From Protopterus annectens (Eukaryota > Chordata > Ceratodontiformes > Protopteridae): DNA of 64,000 bases. The position numbers and the translations under genes were made by a program. Below, in pieces: positions 1-12,114 of the stretch. Position 1 is the first letter of the stretch. Every line of letters starts with the position of its first letter. Below the pieces are notes generated by a model. The model was not told the DNA's origin. It searched no databases and worked only from the letters and a program-made list of their open reading frames with translations. Location: NCBI RefSeq assembly GCF_019279795.1, contig NC_056745.1:1490366503-1490430502 (forward strand). The letters are read 5' to 3'.

Positions 1-249
1 GTGGGTTCCAAAACCCAATTACTTGTTTGTATTGAAGAGTGTCAGTTTTCATGTTTTAGCCAGACGGGTGCAGATTGTAAGAGGAACACACCAATAATAT
101 GAATCAAACTCTGGACAGGCCGTGGATTCCGTACAGTCGAACGGCATGCTGTGGCCTAATGGGCAGCCATTCCTGATACTGTAGGCATGTAATCCGATGT
201 AATAGGCATCACAAGGTAATATCGTAGTCCTCACTCCCACCCAGGGGTG
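1..249. other. No recognised feature
   Basis: Unique-looking AT-balanced sequence. The short open frame on the minus strand resembles no family I know. Confidence 0.4.
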
Positions 250-575
250 TGAGTGTCAGATGCAAACACCAAATGCGGTGCATTTGCAAGTGTGGGAGCA
301 AGTGGGTGTAAGCCTGTTTGGCCGCCAGTATGCGAGTATTGCACTGGTAAAGCAATGTAGAGGCTAACTGAGTGTAAGAAACTGTAACCAGAGGTTAGCA
401 TTGCTTAGCACTGCACAAACCCACACACACCCACTCACAACTGCTTTAATGTGCCTTAATCACTCCATATCCAATGGCCTTGCTCTGCCCAGTAACAAAA
501 TAAACGGCCTCTGCAAGGCTCGAAACCAGGACCCTGCACACACAGCTATTGTGATTTACCACTAAGCCATGGCAG
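250..575 (-). repeat. tRNA-derived SINE (family A), solo copy
   Basis: Read on the minus strand, an A-box-like motif (ATGGCTTAGTGGTA, 556-571) is followed about 30 bp later by a B-box-like motif (CTGGTTTCGAGCC, 517-530), the internal pol III promoter layout of a tRNA-derived SINE. The body downstream (about 420-510) matches the arms of the larger repeats at 4.87, 23.4 and 28.6 kb, including runs such as AAGGCACATTAAAGCAG. It is not a working tRNA gene: there is no closed acceptor stem and the copy is diverged. Body limits are estimated from that similarity. Confidence 0.55.
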
Positions 576-3500
576 ATATACAGACATTGGATCTTATCAC
601 AAACATATCATCCAACGCAGTCATTCAACAGTATAGGAAATGTATTCCATCATGTAGATGTATGTGTGAGTGTTTATGTCCAGCATATAGATACATACAT
701 ATATATAGATGTATCAGGAACATCCCATGTGACAACAAAGCATTACAAAGGAATGAAAATGGAAACACCAGCAACGCCTGTATTATGTAGTGGTGTTGTC
801 CTGTGTAATATCAAGACTCCCTCAGACAGACATGTGTCATTCATACACGCAAACATTTGTACATTGGCCATATACATCACTCTGTGTATGTTATTTACAT
901 TAACACAACAGTTCCTGTCCAATCATTATGTGAGAACAGTACTCTTGCAAGTTGCTGTGTGCGACATCATCCTCATGATAAAGGTAAATGGGGTAACCAT
1001 AGAGGGACTGGTAGTGTTGTGTGTACAATGGGGTCATCTGCATCACATGTACCTGGAACCTTTAGGAGTCATGTGCATACTAGGATCGTGTGCCTGAGAG
1101 ACAGGGGTGAGGACAACTGGAGTATGTTGTGATGCATATTAAAAGGGTTACATGTGTCCAATGGACACGTGTGTGAAATGGACAGCTATGTATGGGGCAA
1201 ATGTTGTTCTAGGAACCGATTGGCCTTTTGTTTCTGTAGGGTGAGAGTGGGATGTGGGGGAAGGAGAGTAGATATGCTTGTGGAGGATAGGTAAGGTAGG
1301 ATGATAGACAAGACAGCATACAGGGTCGGTATATGACACATGTGGGGGGATACACCTCAGATGGGAAGGGGTGTTTGGCATTCACAAGCCCATGAGACCC
1401 CAGAAGGAAACAGTGGGACAGAGGTCTCCAGCCATGGGCAGCCACCACTGCACCAAAACAGCTGCAAAAGAGGCAGTGCTGGGGGCTATTTAGGATGGGC
1501 AGCCTCACCCTGTAAATGTGACACTCTGCCCTTGAGCTGGCATATCTGGCCTCAAAACCCCTTATTGAGCCCCCTACGCACCACGTCCGGGACTGTACAA
1601 CAGTGGACATGTTCCTGTCTGGACCTGCTCCCAGGGGGGACAAGCCTCATCCTCAGTGGTGGTACCACCAGAAGGCGGTGCAGAGCCAGCAGAGGTGGAG
1701 GTCCAAGGCTGGGCCCCAGATGTGCTGGTGCCCAGTGTCATGGCCAGCTGAAGTGGGACAGGAGGTTCTGCTGGGACCTCCAAACCCATACAGCCTATTG
1801 TGTTGCAGTTTAAACAGAGATATGCCTTAGTAATAGTGAACAGCATTCAGGATTACTTACAACAACATGCATAGATATGACCATCAACCCAACACAACAG
1901 ATGGTATACATTTTCAGAGGGAGCACAACACATGCATATATACTGCATGACATCTGTACAAGGTGTAGGAAAATTGTGACTGCAGCTATGAACAGTAGCC
2001 CATTATTGGCATGTCACTGAGAACCCCAGACAGTGTCTGTCATACCACTGTTTCATGTAACATATGTCCAGTCAGGGATGTGATGGCAGTAACTCATCAC
2101 TATCACCATGTGCTGGCTGCAATCCTCACACTATGCTCCTGCTGTTCACAGATGTGTGTTCAGTGAGTAACACAGGAAACAAATGGTTCCATACATTGAC
2201 CAGTACGCAGATGGCCCTACAGATGGGGGTCCCTCACAAACAGAACACTGTCTTGTCAGTTTTAAAACATGCAGAATAACCATTACCACACACAACTTGT
2301 AAAACAGGCAGTAGTCTCAATGAAGTATAGCTACACTTACATGCTGTAGTCATGTCTGGCACATCACCCTCCTGTCTTTAGGCTATTTTCCACTGTGTAT
2401 GTTGTTTGAGGAACATCCAGATATCATCTGTGATGCCGTTTACCAAACACCAGATCCAGGTACCACTCACAGCGACTGTCAGGGGCAAACACCAGCATGA
2501 TGTTCCTAGATATTGTACTGTGTTTTTCATGTGAATAGCTATGGGAACATCATCACAGCTGCTCCACATGCAATCCGTTAGAGGAGGACTGCAATAGGTG
2601 CAGAGGCCATCACCTGATCATGACCATCACTTACAAAACACAAGCTGCTGCTGAGCAGGTGTACATCTCCACATCCACCAGAGACTGTGTGGGAGGGACA
2701 GACAGAGGCAAAGTACATCAGAGAAGGGCTTGGAGACTAAAACCTAAGCATGGTCTGTCACACACCTACCAGTACAGGAGTTCAAACCCCTGACTGACTA
2801 GTCATTACTATTACAAGTGCATGCAGTTACTCCATGTGCCACATAGCTGACATGTTGGTGTGCTGTAAGAACATATATGTGTGCTGGTGAGCGACATCTG
2901 CAACAGAGATATAGTAGACATACATTAGGTGTAGCACACATGGCTGTCCACATGAACGGATGTCATTGTCAACACAACCACACTCTCTAATGGACTCACA
3001 TTGACACACTTTGGCAAGCTCACAAATACACTCCCATACTACTTAGTTTGCCACACTGCAGTAATGCACAGGTACTACATGCACCACAGGGGTTATCCTG
3101 AGGTTCTATGGGCTAGGGCATGTGAACGTGTTTGACATTTGACGGTATGCCAATGGGAGTTATACTGGGTGTGACTGTGGTTGGGAACATCATACCCCAC
3201 ATGCAGATACAAGGTGCCAGTACTGACATGCATGTGTGCATTGCTTCATGGGTGTGTAGTGGTTGGCTGTGCAAGATGGCTGTACAAGGCTGTGTGAGGG
3301 GTAATCCTTGGCATCACACCACCCGACAATGGTGTGCAGTGTGGTACAGGGGTGTAGTGTCTGCAAAGTCCCACATAGATGGGTGTTGTATGAACTGCCC
3401 TGACATCCTAGTTACCATTGTGTATGGCCATAGCTTTGCAACGCATGCCATGTCTGTGTTTGATAGTCCTTGACATGGGCATTGCCTGGGATGTACAGTG

Positions 3501-4159
3501 ACATGTACAGGTGTACCTGGTTTGGCTGGCACATGTTGTGTACATAGGCTGTTATCCTCCAAATACCAGTACTGGCTTGGTGTGGCAGAACCTGCTTATA
3601 GTCAGCAGGTTGACCCTGCACCTGCATTGATAGCATAATAAAGGTATTCCCTGGTGTCAGTGTCAGTGTCATCGGTCCATACAGGGCACATGTGTAAGGC
3701 ATTGTATGGCCTCTGTGGATCACATTTGATGGTACCACATATGTTGCAGGCATCCAGTGGGGAATATAGTGAAGGCACATTGTCTGCAACTATGTGCCTA
3801 TTGTACTGCTGTACAGGGTGCCATGTCCTCTGCAGCCCACTGCAATCACACCATGCCTACTATCTGTCATCAATGTGCAGGGTACCAGCAACATAGCGGG
3901 ATATTCTAGGCAAGTGTGCTTGTGTATGACGGGTAATAGTAGGGTTGCATACTTTGTTCACCGGGCCTTTTGCCAGATGTAGGGGTATGGCTTGCCAACA
4001 CAGTCCCGTGGCTGACTGACATCTGTACTCCTCATGAGGTGGACATTGTGACATATAAAATGGACACCATATAGGAAAACTACAAAATCCACTCCCCAAC
4101 ATGTCCAGTGATTAGACACTCACAGCCACCTACACACATAGTCTGACAGTCAAACACAC
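576..4159. other. Long stretch with no supported gene
   Basis: About 3.6 kb rich in ACATGT/TGTACA-type words. No open frame resembles a known family. A GC-richer patch at about 1380-1800 has overlapping open frames on both strands, one rich in Pro/Ser/Thr (minus, 1574-1846). That could be a remnant of a Harbinger MYB-type C-terminus, but I see no diagnostic motif. Very old transposon debris is likely. Confidence 0.4.
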
Positions 4160-4610
4160 ACACCTTCCATGTCCTGGAATAGAACCCCTACCTAACTAGT
4201 GTATCACACTACGGCAATACGCAGTTACAGCATGCAGTATGGAGAATACTGGGTTACAACAGTCCTAGAGGTGTATTCCTAGGTGGGTGACATCAGCAGG
4301 ATTCCCAAAGCTGGTCATGTGAATTGTACAGAGTGTGCATACTCTAAAAAGCATTGTTCTTGTCTCAGGCAGACAGAGAGACACGCACACAGACACACAA
4401 AATTGGTCTCACTTGGAATGGAACCCCTACCTAACTAGTTTATCACACTACAGCAATACGCAGTTACAGCATGCGCTACGGAGAGTACTGGGTTACAGCA
4501 GTCCCAGAGGTGTATTTCTAGGTGGGTGACATTAGCAGAATTGCCAAAGTTGGTCATGTGAATTGTACAGAGTGTGCATACTCTAAAAGCATCATTTCTT
4601 TCACAGGCAG

Positions 4611-4686
<76 letters not shown>

Positions 4687-4850
4687 GACCAGTCTGGGAT
4701 TAGAACACCTACAAAACTAGTTTAACACACTACAGCATTACGCAGTTACAGCATGCGTCATGGAGATTACTAGGTTACAGCAGTCCCAGAGGTGTATTCG
4801 TAGGTGGGTGACATCATCAGGATTGACAAAGAAGGGCATTCCAAGTATAC
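4160..4850 (-). repeat. Three tandem copies of a SINE-like unit (family B-like)
   Basis: Three direct copies of one unit lie head to tail, with the landmark GAACCCCTACCTAACTAG-like segment starting at 4182, 4421 and 4703 (spacing 239 and 282 bp). The longer spacing comes from an expanded CA tract. Read on the minus strand, each copy has a degenerate B-box (GGTTCTATTCC type) followed by a TG-rich tract and a body ending in a TGATGTCACCC-like segment, the same order as the family B SINE copies at 6.76-7.08 and 10.7-11.5 kb. Copies differ by a few per cent. Confidence 0.6.
4612..4682. repeat. (CA)n microsatellite
   Basis: About 35 uninterrupted CA units inside the second copy of the SINE-like tandem array, at the site where the neighbouring copies have only short imperfect CA stretches. 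Confidence 0.95.
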
Positions 4851-5141
4851 TGCGGGTTGTACATGTCTGTTACCTGCGTGTACCCACTGGTTACTGTCAT
4901 GAAAACATATTTACACCTGCTTACAACTGCTTATAAGTGTCTTATGCAGTCCTAATTGACAGTATCAACAAGGTTTGCAAATCTTGAACCCTGGACCATG
5001 CACACTGAGGTCACTGGACGTACCACTAAGCCATCTGGCTTGTACACATGTTGCATGGAGTCTATAATGCACATCTTACTGCAGGTATTCCACAGTACTG
5101 AAAACAAATGGGACAGTCCCTTTGTGTACATATGTACAGTA

Positions 5142-5204
5142 CCCTTGAATGTACTGTACTCTGTGAAACAACAAAGACAAGTCTACATCTGTACAACTGT
5201 CATA

Positions 5205-5265
<61 letters not shown>

Positions 5266-5322
5266 CCTTGAATGTACTGTACTCTGTGAAACAACAAAGA
5301 CAAGTCTACATCTGTACAACTG

Positions 5323-5380
<58 letters not shown>

Positions 5381-5444
5381 CTTGAATGTACTGTACTCTG
5401 TGAAACAACAAAGACAGGTCTACATCTGTACAACTGTTATAACT

Positions 5445-5513
<69 letters not shown>

Positions 5514-5573
5514 CTTGAATGTACTGTACTCTGTGAAACAACAAAGACGGTCTACATCTGTACAACTGTTATA

Positions 5574-5655
<82 letters not shown>

Positions 5656-5711
5656 CTTGAATGTACTGTACTCTGTGAAACAACAAAGACAAGTCTACAT
5701 CTGTACAACTG

Positions 5712-5768
<57 letters not shown>

Positions 5769-5825
5769 CCTTGAATGTACTGTACTCTGTGAAACAACAA
5801 AGACAAGTCTACATCTGTACAACTG

Positions 5826-5889
<64 letters not shown>

Positions 5890-5950
5890 CTTGAATGTAC
5901 TGTACTCTGTGAAACAACAAAGACAAGTCTACATCTGTACAACTGTTATA

Positions 5951-5996
<46 letters not shown>

Positions 5997-6060
5997 CCCT
6001 TGAATGTACTGTACTGTGTGAAACAACAAAGACAAGTCTACATATGCACAACTGTCATAA
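5142..6060. repeat. Minisatellite: eight copies of a ~60-bp core separated by TA tracts
   Basis: The core (starting CCCTTGAATGTACTGTACTC) begins at 5142, 5265, 5379, 5512, 5654, 5768, 5888 and 5997, giving periods of 109-142 bp. Cores are nearly identical; almost all length variation is in the TA runs between them. The first core is continuous with the arm of the host repeat, so the array grew in place from element sequence. Long open frames here (poly Tyr-Ile) are an artefact of TA repetition. Confidence 0.9.
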
Positions 6061-6061
6061 C

Positions 6062-6128
<67 letters not shown>

Positions 6129-6185
6129 CTACGGGATGTGTACACACACACACACACACATATATATGCATATACACAGACACAG

Positions 6186-6238
<53 letters not shown>
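6061..6238. repeat. Compound TA/CA microsatellite
   Basis: TA tract to about 6124, CA tract at about 6143-6160, then TA again to 6236. Confidence 0.9.
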
Positions 6239-6239
<1 letters not shown>

Positions 6240-6480
6240 GTCTGAATGCCCTTTGTGACACAGAAGGGTTCCAAAGGAACTGACGTGTACACAAAACAGA
6301 GGCATCTCTTGTGTTATAACATTTAAAATCATAAGCAATTCACCAAAGAAGAGATGGTTGTTGTGTATGTAGAGTTTGGGGTGGGGAATGATGGCTAATG
6401 TAATCTACCCCAGGGATTGTGGCATTAGGGTGGGGGAATGATGAGTATGGACCTACATCCTGGTGACCACTTCTGTGCCA

Positions 6481-6759
6481 CTGCTCGACAGTGGCACAGG
6501 AAAATAACTTACCCAACTGTAGTCGTGCTTGACTGTGTATTCTTTACCATTCCTAACTATGTAATACTTTGTAGACACCGTTCACCACAGATGGCTACCA
6601 TGGTGTGCTAAAAGACATTACACACGTGTATGCCTGGCTACAGGGTAGTCACACACACAAACACGTACACACTTGCCAGTATTGTGCATACACGTCTTGC
6701 CTATGTAAAGGTAACTAGTACAGTGGTATGCAGTTGGGGTATGTGCCACAGAACACATA
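6481..6759. other. No recognised feature
   Basis: Short spacer between two repeats; nothing recognisable. Confidence 0.4.
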
Positions 6760-7080
6760 CAATTACACTTACTGATTCCATGTCTGAGCTGGGTGACATC
6801 ACAGGACCGATTACTCGCAGTGGGGAGGGGGGAAGAGAGAGGTTTAGCAGTCGACAAGGATAAAGGCCAGTGCAAAAGGAGGTATCACTTTGGAATGCAG
6901 CAAAACCCGCTGCCATGACAGGATGCAGACACAAACCCACACACACTCAGCCATTTGCTGACACACACAAACAAAAGCACACAGTTGCCAGTGGTGGGAT
7001 CAGAACTCCGAGATGCGCCACAGAGATTACACATTCCAAGGCAGTCAGTCTGCCCTTCTACAATTGAGGACAACAACAGG
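6760..7080 (-). repeat. tRNA-derived SINE (family B), minus copy
   Basis: Read on the minus strand from 7080, a degenerate tRNA-like head ends in GTTCTGATCCC (B-box-like), then CACTGGCAACTGTGTG, a short TG-rich stretch, and a body ending in CTGTGATGTCACCCAGC. The same order appears on the plus strand at 11.05-11.47 kb, which defines the family. Two copies in opposite orientation sharing head, TG site and tail support a dispersed element. Confidence 0.6.
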
Positions 7081-7249
7081 GATTCTGACAGTCATGAAGT
7101 ACATAGCTGTAAACCTGTGTGTTTAAAGTAGGTGTCCATTACAACCTGTATGCACAAACAAGACACATCATCCGCAGGTAGGCCTGAGAGGTATAGTTGT
7201 AGCACAACAGGAACCTGAACTGGAGTATGGCCATCTGTGAAATGGACAA

Positions 7250-7560
7250 CTACTATCACTATACAGGGTTACAGTGGGCATGCTCATACACTTAGTAGCA
7301 CAGGGCCGTTTGGGATGCACTATGACTACAACTACACAAGGTTATACTGGGCATGCTCACACACTTAGTAACAAAGGGCTTGTTGGATGCATTGACTCAA
7401 ATTACAGAAGGTGGCAGTGGGTACGCTCATACACTTAGTAGCACAGGGCTGTTTGAGATGCACTCCGATTCTCACCACTGAAGGCCACAGTGTGCATGCT
7501 CAAACAATTACATGTACAGAACACGTTGTAATGGACTCCTGTTATAAACACACAGGTTTA
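7250..7560. repeat. Degenerate ~72-bp tandem repeat, about four copies
   Basis: The landmark GGGCATGCTCATACACTTAG recurs at 7276, 7349, 7419 and (decayed) 7490, with periods of 73, 70 and 71 bp. Copies share TTAGTAGCACAGGG and GGATGCACT blocks and are clearly diverged, so this is an old array. Confidence 0.75.
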
Positions 7561-8329
7561 TAGCTAGGTACATCTTACCTGTCAGCATATATGCACATCA
7601 TACTAGTTTACTACCTGATACCTGTATGTGGCCTGTAAATGATGTATCTGTGTCTGTGCTATGTGATACACATGCATACATGTACATGAAGTACAGACAT
7701 ATATATGTTACATATACACATTCATGCATGTGTGGACATGACAAACAATAGGCTACTTGGGTTGACAGGAGGATGCTACCTACAGCATGTGTCACACACC
7801 TTGCTGTCCTGAAAGGCATACATTGATAGCAGGTTGTGGTCAGTGGCATTATACGTGGAACAGTGGCATGTGCAAGCATAATGTGTGAGCCATCTTGTGT
7901 AATGCTACTGAGGTGCAGGTGTCAAGATGACCTCTCCCGACTGTGTTAGTAGTTGTTATTATTAGCAGGACTACTAACCTAAGTATATCTCACTTTGGTC
8001 ATGTACAAAAGTTCTGCTGCTGTCTGTCACCTTACATGGGGCATTTGCTACCAAGCACATTAATGCCATGTGCAGTGATGCCATGGTATGGGTGGCAACT
8101 GGTAGAACAAAACAATGAGCCAATGTCCTGCTGTTATTATGAGGTTGTCCAGTGTCTGTCATTCTGGGCTGTCATGACCGAACGACAAGCCTTCAACACA
8201 GAGCAAATGCATCCATGTTACACGTGTGTGTGGATAATAACTAGGTCGCATTTACCCATATAGCCGCATCCCAAGGCAAATGTCCTACACACAGAAGTAA
8301 CACCCTGACACCTACATGACAATTGCATT
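7561..8329. other. No recognised feature
   Basis: No family resemblance seen. It lies just upstream of a plus-strand LINE endonuclease fragment and could be further decayed LINE sequence. Confidence 0.35.
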
Positions 8330-8700
8330 GGATGCTTATGCTAACCCTTGCTAGATGTGTGGCTTTAGTAATCCATTTGCTCAATGTAGAACCTACAATG
8401 GGGAATATCGACATCTGTGCAGTGAGGAACACCTGGCTGAAGGCTCGGTAGTGCACAATTGCACTACCACCATATAACTCAAATCCAGACATGTGGGCCA
8501 TAACAGTGGTATGGACCATTCCAGGTGGTGGTGTACACATATTCATAAAGACTACTCACATGTAAAAACCACTACTCCGACATAACGCATCACAGATGAG
8601 TCAGGTTACAGGTGACAGTGGCAAATGCTGCATTCTAGTTTGTATCCTCATATACATCCACCACCTTGTTCCCAGACTACCAACACACATCCATATGTGG
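8330..8700 (+). mobile_element. Decayed CR1-like LINE fragment (endonuclease region)
   Basis: DNA at 8395-8560 aligns by eye with the start of ORF2 in the copy at 59.6 kb: AATATCGACATCTGTGCAGT against AACATTGACATTTGTGCTGC, then ACCTGGCTGAAGGC and ATATTCATAAAGACT. The weak translation HNASQMSQV follows, corresponding to HNASEILQV there. This is the AP-endonuclease N-terminal region (MENIDICA-TETW block). Stops and frameshifts make it non-functional. No RT follows. Confidence 0.7.
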
Positions 8701-9150
8701 TATGACATAGTATGGTAGACCACCAGATAACCCTCGATTGGTGGACTGTACCTAGGCCTACATCATACTGTGCAAAGTACCCATGTACAGACACAGCTAA
8801 ATAATGTGTTATGCAATGCAATAATACCACTGTTTGTAACCAGCTCAGTTGTACACATACCAGGGTCCCTCGGATGTTGCTAGCATTAACACGGTTGACT
8901 GTTGCTGTACACCAATAAACATCCTCATGGTTGGATATGACCTAACCGTACCTGCCCTTGATATGTACATCCCACACTCATACAGCATAAATTACATTAC
9001 CATAGCTTTCGTTTACCTTTCTACATACAGGTAGCTACAGTCATTATACACATGCACATGGCAGATAGCATGCTAACAAGTACATAAGGTTTGATATCTA
9101 TGTTGACAGAGGTAATATCCCCTCTCTACTGGTCACCCATGACACCTATC
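8701..9150. other. No recognised feature
   Basis: Possibly further decayed LINE sequence; I could not align it to the intact copies. Confidence 0.35.
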
Positions 9151-9154
9151 ATAT

Positions 9155-9365
9155 GGTTCATAGATTCATAGATTAGTACTAAGCTAACTGCCCTTGTGAG
9201 CCATTTTAAGCCTAGCCAATTATCCCTTATGAGACTCAACCCTGCACCTTGTGTTTGTAGGGCAAACACCTTAGCCATTAGGCCACCCTCCCAACCCTTA
9301 AGAATCAAATCTTGCATCATGTGTCTGCAAGGTAAACACCTTAACCATTGTACCAGCCTATATCA
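9155..9365 (-). mobile_element. Dimeric tRNA-derived SINE with CR1-like LINE 3' tail
   Basis: On the minus strand two tRNA-like monomers stand in tandem. The first has an A-box at 9338-9358 (TGGTACAATGGTTAAGGTG) and a B-box at 9299-9316. The second has an A-box at 9268-9286 (GTGGCCTAATGGCTAAGGTG) and a B-box at 9230-9247 (GCAGGGTTGAGTCTC). Directly downstream, 9217-9155 reads GGCTAGGCTT...AGGGCAGTTAGCTTAGTACTAA and ends in ATGAATCT/ATGAACC 8-mers, matching the last ~61 bp of the LINE at 34.37-37.57 kb (34435-34375). SINEs that share a 3' end with a LINE are known to be mobilised by it, so this one is inferred to depend on the local CR1-like family. Confidence 0.75.
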
Positions 9366-10689
9366 TACAACACCCCATGTGGCATATATGTCTTTAGACA
9401 TGTCCACCTAATGCAATGCTTACAAACATACCCAAATAAAAAGACCATAGGACCTACACAAGGCCTGTATTGATGGACTCAGGGAAATCTAGCTCTGTAC
9501 TGCATGTTCCTGAGTAGTCACAGGTGATATGTTTATGACATGTACAGCCATGTATGGCCACAGCTCCTACATATACCCCATGTCAACAATTGCAAGCCAT
9601 GCATGCTGTGTGCTGTCTGGACATTAGTCTTAGTACCACAATAGCCAGTACATGCTGGGGTGAGATGTTTACAAGCCACAGACCTCACACATGCTTGAAT
9701 GAGTTTACTGCCTAGCTCTAACAGAGCACATTGCTGGCACTCTTCCAGTACACATGAGGTGTGTGTGGCAAATATGATGTGCTCACTGTTGACCATTACA
9801 GTGCCCTGGATTCACCATGGCACTGTCAAGTAACAGTTTGTAGGAGCATGACATGGAATAATGCTTTGTGTGTCAGGCTAATATGTGCTGTTGTAATATA
9901 TGTACACTTGGCTACTCGGTGAAAGTGGTGGTGTCCTACCAGTACATGAATACAACATCCATTATGGTGTAATGCTCGGCTATGTTTCACACATGGCATG
10001 GGGAAGGTGTGGAATGTATCCTCTTGAGTGCACGTACTGATGTAGACCGCATATGTGTACATGTATTGCTGTTTGTGTAGATTCCATGTGTGTGCAGTGT
10101 CTGATGTCTGAAGGTGACTGTTGTCTTAGTACATCATGCTGTTGCAATACAGCATCAACGTTGCCAACTGTATATGGTCATATGCTCTAAGTATAGTAAG
10201 CCGTACATGAGGTATGGACAGATGTCTGGACATGACTACTAAGTGGTGGGGCTTCTTTGCAGATGAATGATTACTGAGGACAGCTCACTGGTGTGTTACA
10301 ACCAGTCCTACAATAACCTGTGTACCTGCTAAGGTCAGGTTTTGTTAACTGAAGTGGAAGACAGACAATGTAGAATGCTGTAAGGGTGACACAGAAGACA
10401 AACCCCATGACACCTGTAACAGTAATACCTCCCCTCTGCATATATTGTGTATATATCAGCACAGTTGTCAAAGGAAAGAGTCAGTAAGCATTGTACTGGA
10501 TGCGATAGTGATGTACTGCTGTAGTACCTATCATGTGATAGGCAGGTGTTTGATTCACAGTACTGCATGTGTGGGTGTGTGTCCATATATGTCACGTATG
10601 GTTGGGAATACATCCCACATGTTATCACTCTCCTGAACACTGCTGTTGACACCAGTACAGAGTGAAGTGTAGAAAGAAAGGCATAGGTA
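9366..10689. other. No supported feature
   Basis: No family recognised on either strand; short open frames only. Confidence 0.4.
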
Positions 10690-10757
10690 GGTGGTTAAAC
10701 CTCACACATGTAAAGTGTCTGTATGTGTGTGACATAAGTGTATATTGTTGTGAATGC

Positions 10758-10758
<1 letters not shown>

Positions 10759-10820
<62 letters not shown>
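10759..10820. repeat. (GT)n microsatellite
   Basis: Uninterrupted GT run of about 30 units within SINE copy one. Confidence 0.95.
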
Positions 10821-10822
<2 letters not shown>

Positions 10823-11187
10823 GCTGTCCGTGTGTATGGCTGTCTGGTTCCTGGAGTGAGGCTGTATTTTACCATAGTGAAATGTTAATGCCCCCTCCCC
10901 CATCCACTCAAAGCAGTCTAGCATCCCTGTTGATATCATCAATCGTAGACGGGCATACTAACCGCCTGTTAACATGTACACCCTGGGGTGTGACCTGTTG
11001 TTACATAGTCTACTGATGGACCCCCTCCCCACATACACTCACTGCACTGTAGTATTCCTGTCGATGTCCTCGGTCTTAAGCCATTCCAAATACCTGTACA
11101 TGTGTAATCTCTGTGGTGTGTCTTGCAATTGCGTAGTACTATAATGATGATATGCACATAGGCAGGGGTTCTCATCCAAACACTGGC

Positions 11188-11191
<4 letters not shown>

Positions 11192-11256
<65 letters not shown>
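11192..11256. repeat. (TG)n microsatellite
   Basis: Uninterrupted TG run of about 32 units at the equivalent site of SINE copy two. Confidence 0.95.
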
Positions 11257-11475
11257 AGAGTGTGTGTTACTGTGTCTGAAATCTCTGAGTGTGTGGGTGT
11301 GTCTGTGTTTGCATGCTATCATGGCAGTGGGTATTACTGCTTCCCAATGAGAAGCCACTATTTCCACTGGCCTTTACCCTTATCATCCAGCATAGCACTC
11401 TTTTACCCCCTCCATGCTCCAGGTAACTATACCTGTGATGTCACCCACTATGGATGTGACGACTCTGAACACAAT

Positions 11476-12114
11476 AACTTACTACACAGCTATCATGCTC
11501 TTGGATCATTAGAACAGTAAACATAATTGAAACATGGGAGAATATAACTGTGATGTGGAAGCTACAAAGTGCATGCAGGTATTGTCATACTGACCTCTGG
11601 GTAGTCAACATGTACATATGGGACTCCCGCAGGAAGGCAGAATGTCAAGATCAACATGCTGTTAGTGTTGTTACACATGATACATACTGTCAAACGTACA
11701 AAATGCATTCTGAAACTGCAATACATGGTATGTCTGCTGCCTGTCAACACTACTCAACAATATTAATCTACAATTGTCTACCTAGTATGTTCACCCTGTG
11801 CATCAGACCATATGAACATGGCTCTGCACCGATGGTGCGGATGACAGGGATGCGGCACAGGCATCATCATATGCACAGGGTGATAATGTTTGCCAAAGGC
11901 CTAGGCTGTGCCATTGGATGACATCATGTGTGTGTGTGTGTGTGTTAGGGCCTGTGATATCATTGGGCATGTGTGGATATTATGCGTGTGTGTGTTGAGG
12001 TGCCCTACATTTGTTTCCAGTGTGTGTGTATGCATGCACACAGGTCTGGCATGTGGCTGACCTACACAGGGGTAATATTGACAGCTGCAGACTGTACAAG
12101 ACAGGTTTCACAGG
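11476..12114. other. No recognised feature
   Basis: Nothing recognised; a short TG run lies at about 11929-11944. It sits just 3' of the Harbinger MYB-like exon on the minus strand and may include that element's 3' flank. Confidence 0.4.

Larger units (their letters stand above)
4865..6480 (-). mobile_element. Inverted-arm interspersed repeat, copy 1 (unclassified)
   Basis: This copy is the reverse complement of the element at 23.43-24.72 kb. Its tRNA-like arm lies at 4865-5200 (B-box complement near 4981-4991, A-box complement 5021-5034). The middle segment at 6240-6470 (TTTGTGACACAGAAGGGTTC, then TGGTTGTTGTGTATGTAGAG) matches the complement of 23.96-24.14 kb. The TA tract between them has grown into a minisatellite. 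The second arm is not recognisable, so the copy seems truncated. No coding capacity is visible. It could be a MITE-like or foldback element, or a composite of inverted SINEs. Confidence 0.5.
10690..11475 (+). repeat. Family B SINE, two tandem copies with internal TG tracts
   Basis: Copy one (about 10690-11010) has a TG tract at 10759-10820. Copy two (about 11015-11475) has one at 11192-11256, each right after a CCAGTGTG or CACTGGCAACTG segment. CCCCCTCCCC(C)ATCCACTC-like and CCTGTTGATATCATC-like blocks recur at about 10890 and 11019. The body of copy two (ATCATGGCAGTGGGTATTAC through CTGTGATGTCACCCACTATG) is the complement of the copy at 6.76-6.95 kb. The head at 11050-11190 ends in GGTTCTCATCC, a degenerate B-box. 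Confidence 0.6.

Noticed and set aside
1574-1846. Pro/Ser/Thr-rich minus-strand open frame resembling a Harbinger MYB-protein tail
   Set aside because: Composition alone; no MYB/SANT domain or linker motif nearby.
4956-6292. Long overlapping open frames on both strands (up to 234 codons)
   Set aside because: They consist of Tyr-Ile runs from TA repeats joined by repeated cores; no codon bias or family resemblance.
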